Of a stretch of 18,813 nt of DNA, positions 1-7,811 are shown in pieces. This stretch comes from CAYHCE01 sp964355015 (GTDB taxonomy: Bacteria; Cyanobacteriota; Cyanobacteriia; PCC-6307; Cyanobiaceae), in contig CAYHCE010000051.1 in the NCBI GenBank assembly GCA_964355015.1, forward strand, positions 1 through 18,813. The letters run 5' to 3'. Each line of letters begins with the position of its first letter. The stretch's first letter is position 1. The position numbers were made by a program, and so were the translations under genes. The notes beneath the pieces are model-generated. The model did no database searches. It was not told where the DNA came from and saw only the letters and a program-made list of their open reading frames with translations.

Positions 1-70
1 TGATGGCGTCTGTGGAGGGCTCAGGTGCTGATCTATGCGCGACAGGCTCCTAGTGCCCCCAGACCCAGCG

Positions 71-316
71 ATGAGCGACCGCCGCCAGCGCATCCACGAG
101 CTGGTGCTCGCCCTGCTGGCCCAGCAGAAGGATCTCGAACTTCTCGCCGGCGACGGCACCGCCCTGCCCAGCGGCGACCCCGGCAACTGGATCGAGCGCA
201 ACCGCCGCGTGGTGCAGCGCTACCAGGCCCTGGTGCGCTCCGCCGTGACCCTCGACGCCCTGGTCGACCAGGACGTGAGCGGCGGGTTTCCGGCGCCAGC
301 CCAGGGCGATGACTGA
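71..316 (+). CDS. small conserved-type hypothetical protein (81 aa)
   Basis: A short soluble protein with no signal peptide or membrane segment. It opens with a helical, charged stretch (MSDRRQRIHELVLALLAQQKDLELL) and has a second helical segment around residues 40-66 (IERNRRVVQRYQALVRSAVTLDALV); the C-terminus is Gly/Pro/Asp-rich and probably disordered. An in-frame ATG at 35 would add 12 Pro/Arg-rich residues that do not look like a folded start, so I prefer the ATG at 71; neither has a clear Shine-Dalgarno sequence. It lies 62 bases upstream of the GH116 gene on the same strand. It resembles the small helical hypothetical proteins common in picocyanobacteria, but I do not recognise a named family and assign no function. 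Confidence 0.55.
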   Translation: MSDRRQRIHELVLALLAQQKDLELLAGDGTALPSGDPGNWIERNRRVVQRYQALVRSAVTLDALVDQDVSGGFPAPAQGDD

Positions 317-378
317 CTCCCCCAGCCACCAGCAGCGCCGGCCAGTTCTGACAAGCTGACCCCATCTCGATCAGCACC

Positions 379-2898
379 ATGGCTCCGTTCGGCCTGTCCG
401 CCCTCTCCTCGCTGCTGCGCGGGCCCGGCGCCGGCCGGTCTGCTCAGGCACCGCCAGCCAGCTGGCAGCGGCCGATCGGCCAGGGCTGGGAGGCCCCCTA
501 CACGGTGCGTTACGCCAGCAACCTCGACGACGGCCCCAACCACGGTGCCCCCCTCGGGGGCTTCGGTGCGGGCTGCATCGGCCGAGGGCCCGATGGCAGC
601 TTCAACCTCTGGCATCTCGATGGCGGTGAGCACTGGTTCGGGGTGCTGCCCGACTGCCAGTTCGCTCTCTACGAGCACGATGGCACAGCAAGCCGGGCGC
701 GCGCCCTGGCGCTGGCGCCCGAACGCGACGACTCCCGGCCGGAGGCCAGCGGGCGCCCCCTCGGCCGCTGGCAGTGGCTGGAGAAGGAGGGCGGCAGCGC
801 CGAAGCCGGCGGCTCGGCCGGCACCTACGCGGCCCGCTATCCGCTGCACTGGTTCGACTACCGGGCCGACTTCCGCGCCGAGGTGAGCTGCGAGGCCTTC
901 AGCCCGATCCTCCCCGGCGACTACCGGCGCACCAGCTACCCGGTGGCGGTGTTCCGCTGGCGGCTGGCCAATCCCACCAAGAAGCCCCTGGATCTCTCGC
1001 TGCTGCTGAGCTGGCGCAACACCGTCGGCTGGTTCACCAACACCGATCCCAGCGCCGCCGTCAGCTTCCGTGACGACGGCAGCCCGGAGCACAACTACCT
1101 GCCCGCCATCGGTCAAGGCAGCGGCCAGCGCAACCGCTGGATCGACGCCCCCGGCCTCAAGGGCGTGCTGCTGGAGGGCACCGCCAGCCAGCCGATCGCC
1201 GAGGGCGAGGGCCAGTGGTGTCTGGCGGTGCCCGACCAGCTGGAGGGGGTTCAGGTGATGCGCTGCAGCCGCTGGGATCCCCGCGGCGATGGGGCCGAGA
1301 TCTGGGAGCCCTTCGCCCGCGACGGCTCGATTCCCGACAGCAACAACGACCGCCGCAGCACCGGCCACGAGCAGGCCAGCGCCGCGATCGCCCTGCGCCT
1401 GAGGCTGGAGCCGGGCGCCGAGATCGAGCTGCCGGTGGTGATCAGCTGGGACCTGCCCGTGACCGCCTTCGCCACGGGCACCGCCGCCCTGCGCCGCTAC
1501 ACGGATTTCTTCGGGGCCACGGGCGATAACGCCGCCGCCGTCGCCGCCGAGGCCCTGCGCGACTGGCGCCAGTGGCGGGAGGCGATCGAAACCTGGCAGC
1601 GGCCGTTGCTGGAGCGCAGCGACCTGCCGGAAGCCCTGCGCATGGCCCTGCTCAACGAGCTCTATGACCTCACCAGCGGCGGCAGCCTCTGGACCGCCGC
1701 GAGCTCCACCGATCCCGTGGGCCGTTTCGGGGTGCTGGAGTGCCTCGACTACGCCTGGTACGAAAGCCTCGACGTGCGGCTCTACGGCTCTTTTGCCCTG
1801 CTGCAGCTCTGGCCCGAGCTCGACAAGGCCGTGCTGCGCAGCTTCGCCCGGGCCATCCCCGCCGCCGATGCCACGCCGCGGCCGATCGGCTGGTACTTCA
1901 CCCAGGGCAAGGGGCGGGTGGAAGCGGCCCGCAAGCTCGCCGGTGCCACCCCGCACGACCTCGGCGCCCCGAACGAGCGCCCCTTCGACGCCACCAACTA
2001 CACCGCTTATCAAGACTGCAACCTCTGGAAGGACCTGGCCAGCGACTTCGTGCTGCAGGTGTGGCGCAGCTTCCGGCTGGCCCCGGGCGGCGAGGACCTG
2101 CGCTTCCTGGCCGACTGCTGGCCGGCGGTGGTGGAGGCGCTGCGCTACCTGAAGCGCTTCGACAGCAACGATGACGGCCTGCCCGACAACGGCGGTGCGC
2201 CGGATCAGACCTTCGACGACTGGCCGCTGCAGGGGGTGAGCTCCTACTGCGGTGCGCTCTGGATCGCGGCCCTGGAAGCGGCACTGGCGATGGCGCAGCG
2301 GCTGCAGCTCGACCTCGGCCTCGACACCGGTGCCGAACAGCGGGAGTTCGGCAGCTGGCTGGAGCCTTCGCGCGCCAACTTCGATGCCCTGCTCTGGAAC
2401 GGAGAGTTCTACCGGATCGACGCCGGCAGCGGCACACCGGTGGTGATGGCCGACCAGCTCTGCGGCGATTTCTATGCCCGCCTGCTGGGGCTGCCGCCGG
2501 TGGTCAGCGACGAGCGGGCCCTCTCGTCGCTGGCGGCGATCCGCGAGGCCTGCTTCGAGCGTTTCGAGGGGGGACGGCTGGGGGTGGCCAACGGGCTGCG
2601 CCGCGACGGCACGCCGCTCGATCCCAACGGCACCCACCCCCTGGAGATCTGGACCGGGATCAATTTCGGCCTGGCCGCCTACTACCGGCTGATGGGCCAG
2701 ACCGACACCGCCCTGGCGATCACCACTGCGGTGGTGCGTCAGGTGTACGAGGGAGGGCTGCAGTTCCGCACCCCGGAGGCGATCACCGCTGCCGGCACCT
2801 TCCGCGCCTGCCACTACCTGCGGGCCATGGCGATCTGGGCCCTCTGGGCCACCCACACCGACTGGGCACCGATCCCAGGAGCCGAGCGGGAACCGTGA
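379..2898 (+). CDS. GH116 family glucosylceramidase-like beta-glucosidase
   Basis: An 839-residue protein with the two-part layout of glycoside hydrolase family 116, which includes human GBA2 and bacterial beta-glucosidases. The N-terminal beta-rich domain (about residues 45-350) carries GAPLGGFGAGCIGRG near residues 56-70, a conserved glycine-rich stretch of this family. The C-terminal (alpha/alpha)6 catalytic domain (about 400-830) carries ECLDYAWYESLDVRLYGS; E462 in YESLDV is the likely nucleophile. It also carries PDQTFDDW at residues 608-615, where D613 (or D614) is the likely acid/base. The family hydrolyses beta-glucosides, including glucosylceramide; the natural substrate in a cyanobacterium is unknown. 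There is no signal peptide, so a cytosolic enzyme is expected. The stop overlaps the next start by four bases (GTGA). Length is normal for a bacterial GH116. The start ATG has no evident ribosome-binding site. Confidence 0.88.
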   Translation: MAPFGLSALSSLLRGPGAGRSAQAPPASWQRPIGQGWEAPYTVRYASNLDDGPNHGAPLGGFGAGCIGRGPDGSFNLWHLDGGEHWFGVLPDCQFALYEHDGTASRARALALAPERDDSRPEASGRPLGRWQWLEKEGGSAEAGGSAGTYAARYPLHWFDYRADFRAEVSCEAFSPILPGDYRRTSYPVAVFRWRLANPTKKPLDLSLLLSWRNTVGWFTNTDPSAAVSFRDDGSPEHNYLPAIGQGSGQRNRWIDAPGLKGVLLEGTASQPIAEGEGQWCLAVPDQLEGVQVMRCSRWDPRGDGAEIWEPFARDGSIPDSNNDRRSTGHEQASAAIALRLRLEPGAEIELPVVISWDLPVTAFATGTAALRRYTDFFGATGDNAAAVAAEALRDWRQWREAIETWQRPLLERSDLPEALRMALLNELYDLTSGGSLWTAASSTDPVGRFGVLECLDYAWYESLDVRLYGSFALLQLWPELDKAVLRSFARAIPAADATPRPIGWYFTQGKGRVEAARKLAGATPHDLGAPNERPFDATNYTAYQDCNLWKDLASDFVLQVWRSFRLAPGGEDLRFLADCWPAVVEALRYLKRFDSNDDGLPDNGGAPDQTFDDWPLQGVSSYCGALWIAALEAALAMAQRLQLDLGLDTGAEQREFGSWLEPSRANFDALLWNGEFYRIDAGSGTPVVMADQLCGDFYARLLGLPPVVSDERALSSLAAIREACFERFEGGRLGVANGLRRDGTPLDPNGTHPLEIWTGINFGLAAYYRLMGQTDTALAITTAVVRQVYEGGLQFRTPEAITAAGTFRACHYLRAMAIWALWATHTDWAPIPGAEREP

Positions 2899-3440
2899 GG
2901 CGGCTGCCGCCTGAGGGGCTGAGCGCACCGCTGCCGGGCCTGCTGCTGGCCCTGCTGCTGGCTCTGGCACCGCTGCTGCTGACCGCCCTGCCGGCAGCGG
3001 CCCTGCCGGCAAACGCCCTGCCGCCGCTGGCCCAGCTGCACGCCCATCCCGACGAGACGGGCACACCGGTGCTGCGCAGCCTCGAGAGCCTGCGTGATCT
3101 CGATGATCAGAGCTGGCAGCTGGTGGCCTACCGGCAGGGCACACTCCCCGAGCGGCTGCGGCTGCGGGTTGTGGGCTACCCCGGCAAGGTGCGGCTGGAT
3201 CACCCCACACCCCTGGAGGTGCGTTCCGGCCCGTTCCGCTGGGAGCTCGAAGACGTGACGCTGGACAATCCTGGGCTGGCCGGCGATGGGCGCTCCGCCG
3301 CCGCCGAGTTCGATCTGGCGCCGCTGCTGGCGGACCTGAGCCGCGACCGACCGCTGCGGCTGCGGCTGAGGGGGGTGTTCAGCGAGCTGCCGGTGCCGCC
3401 GTTCGTGGTGGCGGAATGGCGCCAGCTGGCCGGGGCATGA
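2895..3440 (+). CDS. DUF3122-like secreted protein
   Basis: A 181-residue protein beginning with a GTG inside a GTGA overlap with the GH116 stop. The N-terminus has a positive end (MRR), then a long Leu/Ala hydrophobic core (about residues 12-38) ending in ALPANA, which fits a Sec signal peptide or membrane anchor. The mature part has RSLESLRDLDDQSWQLVAYR and LRVVGYPGKVRLDHPTPLEV, which I recognise as typical of the cyanobacterial family DUF3122. No catalytic motif is visible; the composition suggests a small beta-rich fold in the periplasm or thylakoid lumen. The stop overlaps ribD by four bases (ATGA), so it is translationally coupled on both sides. Function is unknown, and the family name comes from memory of the sequence pattern. 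Confidence 0.68.
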   Translation: MRRLPPEGLSAPLPGLLLALLLALAPLLLTALPAAALPANALPPLAQLHAHPDETGTPVLRSLESLRDLDDQSWQLVAYRQGTLPERLRLRVVGYPGKVRLDHPTPLEVRSGPFRWELEDVTLDNPGLAGDGRSAAAEFDLAPLLADLSRDRPLRLRLRGVFSELPVPPFVVAEWRQLAGA

Positions 3441-4516
3441 GCTGGCCGCGCTGGATGGAGCGGGCCCTGCAACTGGCCGCCCTCGGCGACGGCCGCACCA
3501 GCCCCAACCCCCTGGTGGGCGCTGTTGTGCTCGATGCGCAGGGGCGCCTGGCGGGGGAGGGATTCCATGCCGCCGCCGGCCAGCCCCACGCCGAGGTTGG
3601 AGCGTTGCAGCAGGCGGGCGAACGGGCGCAGGGGGGAACCCTGGTGGTGACCCTGGAGCCGTGCTGCCATCACGGCCGCACGCCGCCCTGCAGCGAGGCG
3701 GTGATCGCGGCGGGCATCGCGCGGGTGGTGGTGGCGATGGAGGATCCCGACCCGCGGGTGGCGGGCGGCGGCATCGCCCGGCTGCGGGCCGCCGGGCTCA
3801 CCGTGATCCAGGGCGTGCGCAAGGCGGAGGCGCTGGCCCTCAACGATGCCTTCGTGCACCGGGTTCGCCGCGGCAGGCCCCTGGGGATTCTCAAGTGGGC
3901 GATGAGCCTCGACGGCCGCACCGCCCTGCCCAACGGCGACAGCCAGTGGATCAGCGGTCCCCCCGCCCGTGACTGGGTGCACCGGCAGCGAGCCCGCTGC
4001 GATGCGGTGATCGTGGGGGGCGGCACCGTGCGGGCCGACGACCCTCTGCTCACCAGTCGCGGCCGTCGCCGGCCGGAACCGCTGCGGGTGGTGCTCAGCC
4101 GCAGCCTCGACCTGCCCGGCAGCGCCCGGCTCTGGGAGGCGGCAGCGCCCACGCTGGTGGCCCATGGACCCGAGGCAGCCCCGGAGCGGCGCCGGGCCCT
4201 GGACGCCCGTGGCCTGGAGCGGCTGGAGCTGGAGGCCTGCGAGCCGGGCTGCCTGGCGGCGGCGCTGGCGCGACGAGGCTGCAACCGGGTGCTGTGGGAG
4301 TGCGGGCCGGGGCTCGCCGCCGCCGCCCTGCGGCAGGGCTGCATCCAGCAACTGGCCGCCGTGGTGGCACCGAAGCTGCTGGGGGGTGAGCCGGCTCGCA
4401 CCCCGATCGACAGCCTCGCTCTGGAGAACGTGAACGCCGCCGCTCTCTGGCGGGAGCGGCGGCTGAGCCGGCTGGGCAGGGATCTGCTGCTCTCGATGGA
4501 GCAGGAGGCCCCGTGA
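3437..4516 (+). CDS. ribD: RibD, bifunctional riboflavin biosynthesis deaminase/reductase
   Basis: RibD catalyses two steps of riboflavin synthesis: deamination of diaminohydroxyphosphoribosylaminopyrimidine, then NADPH-dependent reduction of the ribose side chain. The N-terminal deaminase domain (about residues 1-145) has the zinc motif HAE (H51, E53 as proton shuttle) and PCCHHGRTPPC at 75-85, with C76 and C85 as zinc ligands. The reductase domain starts near residue 147 with PLGILKWAMSLDGRTA and continues with the nucleotide-binding stretch DAVIVGGGTVRADDPLLTSR. At 359 residues the length is normal. I chose the ATG at 3437, which forms an ATGA overlap with the preceding stop and gives the family start MSWPRWMERALQLA; an ATG at 3416 would add seven residues and overlap more. 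The stop overlaps the next GTG by four bases. Confidence 0.95.
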   Translation: MSWPRWMERALQLAALGDGRTSPNPLVGAVVLDAQGRLAGEGFHAAAGQPHAEVGALQQAGERAQGGTLVVTLEPCCHHGRTPPCSEAVIAAGIARVVVAMEDPDPRVAGGGIARLRAAGLTVIQGVRKAEALALNDAFVHRVRRGRPLGILKWAMSLDGRTALPNGDSQWISGPPARDWVHRQRARCDAVIVGGGTVRADDPLLTSRGRRRPEPLRVVLSRSLDLPGSARLWEAAAPTLVAHGPEAAPERRRALDARGLERLELEACEPGCLAAALARRGCNRVLWECGPGLAAAALRQGCIQQLAAVVAPKLLGGEPARTPIDSLALENVNAAALWRERRLSRLGRDLLLSMEQEAP

Positions 4517-5544
4517 TCGCCGTTCCCTTCGATCTGGAGATCCCGCTCACCGGAGCAGGGCTGGCGATCCTCCTCTGGCTGCTGCTGGAACTGCTGGGGC
4601 GGCAGCTGCCCAGAGGCAACATCGGCCGGGCCCTGGTGTTCCGCAGCCGGCTGAGTCTCTGCGTCACGATCCTGCTGGCCGGCCTGGGCTGGTGGCTGGC
4701 GATCCGGCTCAGTCCTGGCCTCCTGCCGATTCTGCGCAGCGAGAGGGAGGTGCGGGATCTGGTGCTGGCCGCCGGGCTGATCTGGACCCTGCTGCGCTGC
4801 AAGGCAGAACTGCTGCGCAAGCCGGAGGGCTACTCCGCCCAGCTGTTCCCCAGGCTGCCTTCCCGCGATCGGCTGTTCCTGTTCGATGTGGCCGACAAGC
4901 TGATCGCCACCCTGGTGGCGGTGATCGGGGCGCTGGAGCTGCTGCGGCTGCTGGGCACCCCTGCGGCCCTGCTGGTCACCACCGGCGGTTTCGGCGCCGC
5001 CGCGGTGGGCTTCGGCGCCAAGACGATCGTGGAGAACGTGCTGAGCGGCATCAGCCTCTACATCAACCGGCCCTTCGTGGTGGGCGACCTGATCCAGCTC
5101 CCCACCGAGAAGCTCTCCGGCACGGTGGAGCAGATCAGCTGGTTCTATACCCAGCTGCGTGACCTGGAACGGCAGCCGATCTTCATCCCCAACGGCATTT
5201 TCATCGTCAAGCCGGTGATCAACACCGGCCGGATCGACAACCGCCGGGTGTGGATCGAGTTTGGCCTGCGCCACGCTGACCGCCCCTGCATCGAGTCGAT
5301 CCTCGCCCAGCTGCAGCGGGAGCTGGCCGCGGATGCCGGCATCGATCAGGCCAAACCCCACACTGTGCACTTCGTGGGTTACGGAGCCAGGGGCCTCGAT
5401 CTGCGCCTGCTCTGTTACTCCGCCAGCGGCGACCAGGCCGCCGCCTGGGATCTGCGCCAGCGTTGGCTGCTGCGCATCGGCAGCGTGGTGGAGGCTCACC
5501 ATGCTGAGATGCCTGTAGAGGGCCCTGCGCTCCTCCCTCCCTGA
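4513..5544 (+). CDS. MscS family small-conductance mechanosensitive channel
   Basis: A 343-residue inner-membrane protein starting at a GTG in a GTGA overlap with ribD. Hydrophobic segments are visible around residues 13-29, 48-66, 82-96 and 127-147. They are followed by the pore-lining, glycine/alanine-rich helix TTGGFGAAAVGFGAKTIVENVLSGISLYINRPF (about 156-188), which is the MscS hallmark. VVGDLIQL then opens the cytosolic beta domain (about 189-250), with a C-terminal alpha/beta domain after it. MscS channels release osmolytes on hypo-osmotic shock. The protein is somewhat longer than E. coli MscS (286 aa) because of extra N-terminal helices, as in YbdG/YnaI-type relatives. Only three bases separate its stop from the next gene. 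Confidence 0.92.
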   Translation: MIAVPFDLEIPLTGAGLAILLWLLLELLGRQLPRGNIGRALVFRSRLSLCVTILLAGLGWWLAIRLSPGLLPILRSEREVRDLVLAAGLIWTLLRCKAELLRKPEGYSAQLFPRLPSRDRLFLFDVADKLIATLVAVIGALELLRLLGTPAALLVTTGGFGAAAVGFGAKTIVENVLSGISLYINRPFVVGDLIQLPTEKLSGTVEQISWFYTQLRDLERQPIFIPNGIFIVKPVINTGRIDNRRVWIEFGLRHADRPCIESILAQLQRELAADAGIDQAKPHTVHFVGYGARGLDLRLLCYSASGDQAAAWDLRQRWLLRIGSVVEAHHAEMPVEGPALLPP

Positions 5545-5547
5545 TCC

Positions 5548-7074
5548 ATGGCGCTGACCTTCCACGAACTGCAGGCGCAGCTCCGTGACGACTGGGGCGA
5601 GTTCGAGACGGGCAGCGCCGCTCCCGGCGGGACCCATGCCATCCCGGGCGATGGCGGCTGCGACCTGCTGGTGGTGCCGTCGCTGAGCATGGACCGGGCC
5701 CAGATGGAGCTGGTCACCGGTGCCCACCACTACGAGGAGCGTCAGCTCTTCTCCCTGATCCGCCTGCGCCATCCGGGCGTGCGCGCCGTGTATGTGACCA
5801 GCAAGCTGCTGCCGGAACTGGTGGTGGACGCGGTGCTGGAACTGCTGCCGGGGGTGCCCGCCTCCCACGCCCGCCGCCGCCTGCATCTGTTCGACACCGA
5901 CGATGCGTCCCCCCGCTCGCTCACCGAGAAACTGCTCGAGCGTCCGGCGCTGCTGGAGCGGATCCGGGAGCTGCTGCGCCCCGGCCGCAGCGTGATGACC
6001 TGCTTCAACGTGACGCCTCTGGAGAAGGAGCTCTCCGAACGGCTGCAGGTGCCGCTGCTCGGCACCGATCCGGCCCTGAGCCACTGGGGCAGCAAGGCGG
6101 GAAGCCGCGAGCTGTTCGCGCGCTGCGGCGTGCCCCATCCCCCCGGCAGCGCCCTGGTGCGTGATCTCGACGCCCTGGCCGAGGCCACCGCCCTGCTCTG
6201 GGAAGGCCATCCCGAGCTGGAGCGGGTGGTGATGAAGCTCAACGAGGGCTTCGGCGGCGAAGGCAACGCTCCGCTCGATCTGGCTCCGCTGGATCTGGCC
6301 GGCGCCAGCGCCGGCGCTCGCCGGCGGCTCCTGCGGCTGGCCCTGGAGCGGCTGGCGATGCCGGCGCCCCAGTGGCGCACGCTGCTGGCGGAGCAGGGCG
6401 CCCTGGTGGAGGCCTGGCTGCAGGGGGGGGAAGCGCAGCGCTCACCGAGCGTGCAGGGCACGATCCATCCCGGCGGCCGGGTGGAGGTGCTCTCCACCCA
6501 CGAGCAGATCCTGGGGGGCGTGAGCGGCCAGACCTACCTGGGCTGCCGCTTCCCCGCCGACGAGGTCTACCGCGCCGAGCTGATGCGCCACGGCCAGGCG
6601 GTGGGCGAGGCGCTGGCGGCGGAGGGGGCCCTGGAGCGCTATGCGGTCGACTTCGTGGCGCGGCGCTTCGGCCAGCGCTGGGATCTGCAGGCGATCGAGG
6701 TCAACCTGCGCAAGGGGGGCACCACCCATCCCTACATGGCCTTGCGCTACGCCACCAACGGCCGGATCGATCCTCAGAGTGGGCTGTTCCGCTCCCCCAC
6801 CGGACAGCCGCTCTTCTACGCCGCCACCGACAATCTCTGCGATCCGCGCCTGCGGGGCCTGCTGCCGATCGATCTGATCGACATCGTGGCCGCCGCCGGC
6901 CTCCACTACGACCCGGCCGAACTGCGCGGCAGCGTTTTCCATCTGCTGGGCTGCCTGTCCCAGTTCGGCAAGCTCGGCATGACCTGCATCGGTCACAGCC
7001 CCGCAGAAGCCGACCGCATCTACGCCGCCACGGCGGAGCGGCTGGTCGCGGGGGCCGAGGCCTTGCGGGCGTGA
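5548..7074 (+). CDS. PGM1-related ATP-grasp carboxylate-amine ligase
   Basis: A 508-residue soluble protein resembling cyanobacterial PGM1-related peptide ligases; PGM1 itself joins peptide to an amine-bearing starter unit in pheganomycin synthesis. ATP-grasp features are visible. VVMKLNEGFGGEGN contains the adenine/phosphate-binding lysine (K230) and the glycine-rich loop (about 228-241). ALVEAWLQGG follows further on, then AIEVNLRKGGTTHP (382-395), where E384 and N386 are the likely magnesium ligands. The N-terminal part (1-215) has PSLSMDRAQMELVTGAHHYEER, typical of the family but without an assigned role. The start ATG lies three bases after the mscS stop, so the two are almost certainly cotranscribed. 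The substrates cannot be read from the sequence; a small peptide or amino-acid conjugate is the general expectation for the family. Confidence 0.78.
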   Translation: MALTFHELQAQLRDDWGEFETGSAAPGGTHAIPGDGGCDLLVVPSLSMDRAQMELVTGAHHYEERQLFSLIRLRHPGVRAVYVTSKLLPELVVDAVLELLPGVPASHARRRLHLFDTDDASPRSLTEKLLERPALLERIRELLRPGRSVMTCFNVTPLEKELSERLQVPLLGTDPALSHWGSKAGSRELFARCGVPHPPGSALVRDLDALAEATALLWEGHPELERVVMKLNEGFGGEGNAPLDLAPLDLAGASAGARRRLLRLALERLAMPAPQWRTLLAEQGALVEAWLQGGEAQRSPSVQGTIHPGGRVEVLSTHEQILGGVSGQTYLGCRFPADEVYRAELMRHGQAVGEALAAEGALERYAVDFVARRFGQRWDLQAIEVNLRKGGTTHPYMALRYATNGRIDPQSGLFRSPTGQPLFYAATDNLCDPRLRGLLPIDLIDIVAAAGLHYDPAELRGSVFHLLGCLSQFGKLGMTCIGHSPAEADRIYAATAERLVAGAEALRA

Positions 7075-7811
7075 AGCCGTTGACGGCAGGAAGGTGAAGA
7101 CTTCATGGCTGCTCTGGTTGAGCAGAAAGGAGGCAGAGTCCTGAAGTGTTCAGTAGAGCCATCGAAGCCGAAGTTGGCTGCATGGCTGATGGGACAAGAG
7201 AGCGTCAGTCTCACGCTTCCTTTCATCGCTGGATGGTCGCTGGCTGGCAGAAGTACCTGAGCTTCCTGGAGTTCTTACCTTTGGTAAGTCGTCAATGGAG
7301 GCAATGTCAGAAGCTGAAGCCCTGGCCTTCAATCAAGCTCATGTAACAGGTCCAGGCAGTCCGCTCGGTCTTGCCATCGTTCGGCTGCAAAGTGAAGCTT
7401 CAGCCCGGTTTGCATCAGACGCTGGAGCCTGATGAGTTCCCAGGCTTTAGTTTGCCTTCATGATGGCGAAGAGCTTGGCCCTCCAAGGCTGTCGTGGTGC
7501 TTGCCAGACACACTGGACGCAGGCCGAGTGAGCTTGGAGGATGGCATCAAAGCGCCTATAACGCCATCCACCAGAGCCCCTCCACAAGGGTTGTCATCCA
7601 TTTTACGGACACCTTCGTGCTCGGAACGCTTGCCGATCTGACCGATCTGCGGGCCCTGGAGGGCCATGCCAGGAACACGCAGGATTTACGTAAACGTGCT
7701 GCTCCCCTGCCCGTGGGCCTCGGGCCCCCTGCATGCGATCTAGCGTTGACAGGACGGACGAATCAGCTGATCTACGGGAAGCCAACGAGTCCGAGTTCTT
7801 TCAGAGATTTT
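7075..7811 (+). other. long stretch without a confident gene
   Basis: This 737-base stretch is visibly less GC-rich than the genes upstream. It holds short open frames on the + strand but none I would call a gene. The best is 7105-7260 (51 codons plus stop), whose ATG follows an AGGAAGG at 7088-7094 at ten bases. Another is 7295-7432 (45 codons plus stop), whose stop overlaps an ATG at 7432 that opens a 69-codon frame. None resembles a known family. The sigma factor's reading frame is also open back to 7494, but the translation there is low-complexity Pro/Arg/Ser text unlike any sigma region. I see no tRNA, IS end or tandem repeat. It may hold regulatory DNA for the sigma gene or a decayed gene. 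Confidence 0.5.
7746..7774 (+). promoter_or_regulatory. possible promoter of the sigma factor gene
   Basis: A perfect TTGACA (7746-7751) lies 60 bases before the chosen sigma factor start. Seventeen bases downstream is GATCTA (7769-7774), a poor match to TATAAT. The -35 match and its position support a promoter; the weak -10 element argues for low or assisted activity. Confidence 0.28.

Noticed and set aside
220..3210. 996-residue open frame on the - strand
   Set aside because: It lies antisense to the well-supported GH116 and DUF3122-like genes and its translation is low-complexity Gly/Ala/Arg/Val/Gln text, an effect of high GC on stop frequency.
3670..6210. 846-residue open frame on the - strand
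   Set aside because: Antisense shadow of ribD, mscS and the ligase, rich in Gln, His, Gly and Ala, with no recognisable domain.
7146..7346. 66-codon open frame on the + strand
   Set aside because: It has no ribosome-binding site, overlaps other equally weak frames and matches no family I know.
7494..7811. N-terminal extension of the sigma factor from an ATG at 7494
   Set aside because: The extra 106 residues have no sigma-like region and the known region 1.2 starts just after the ATG at 7812.
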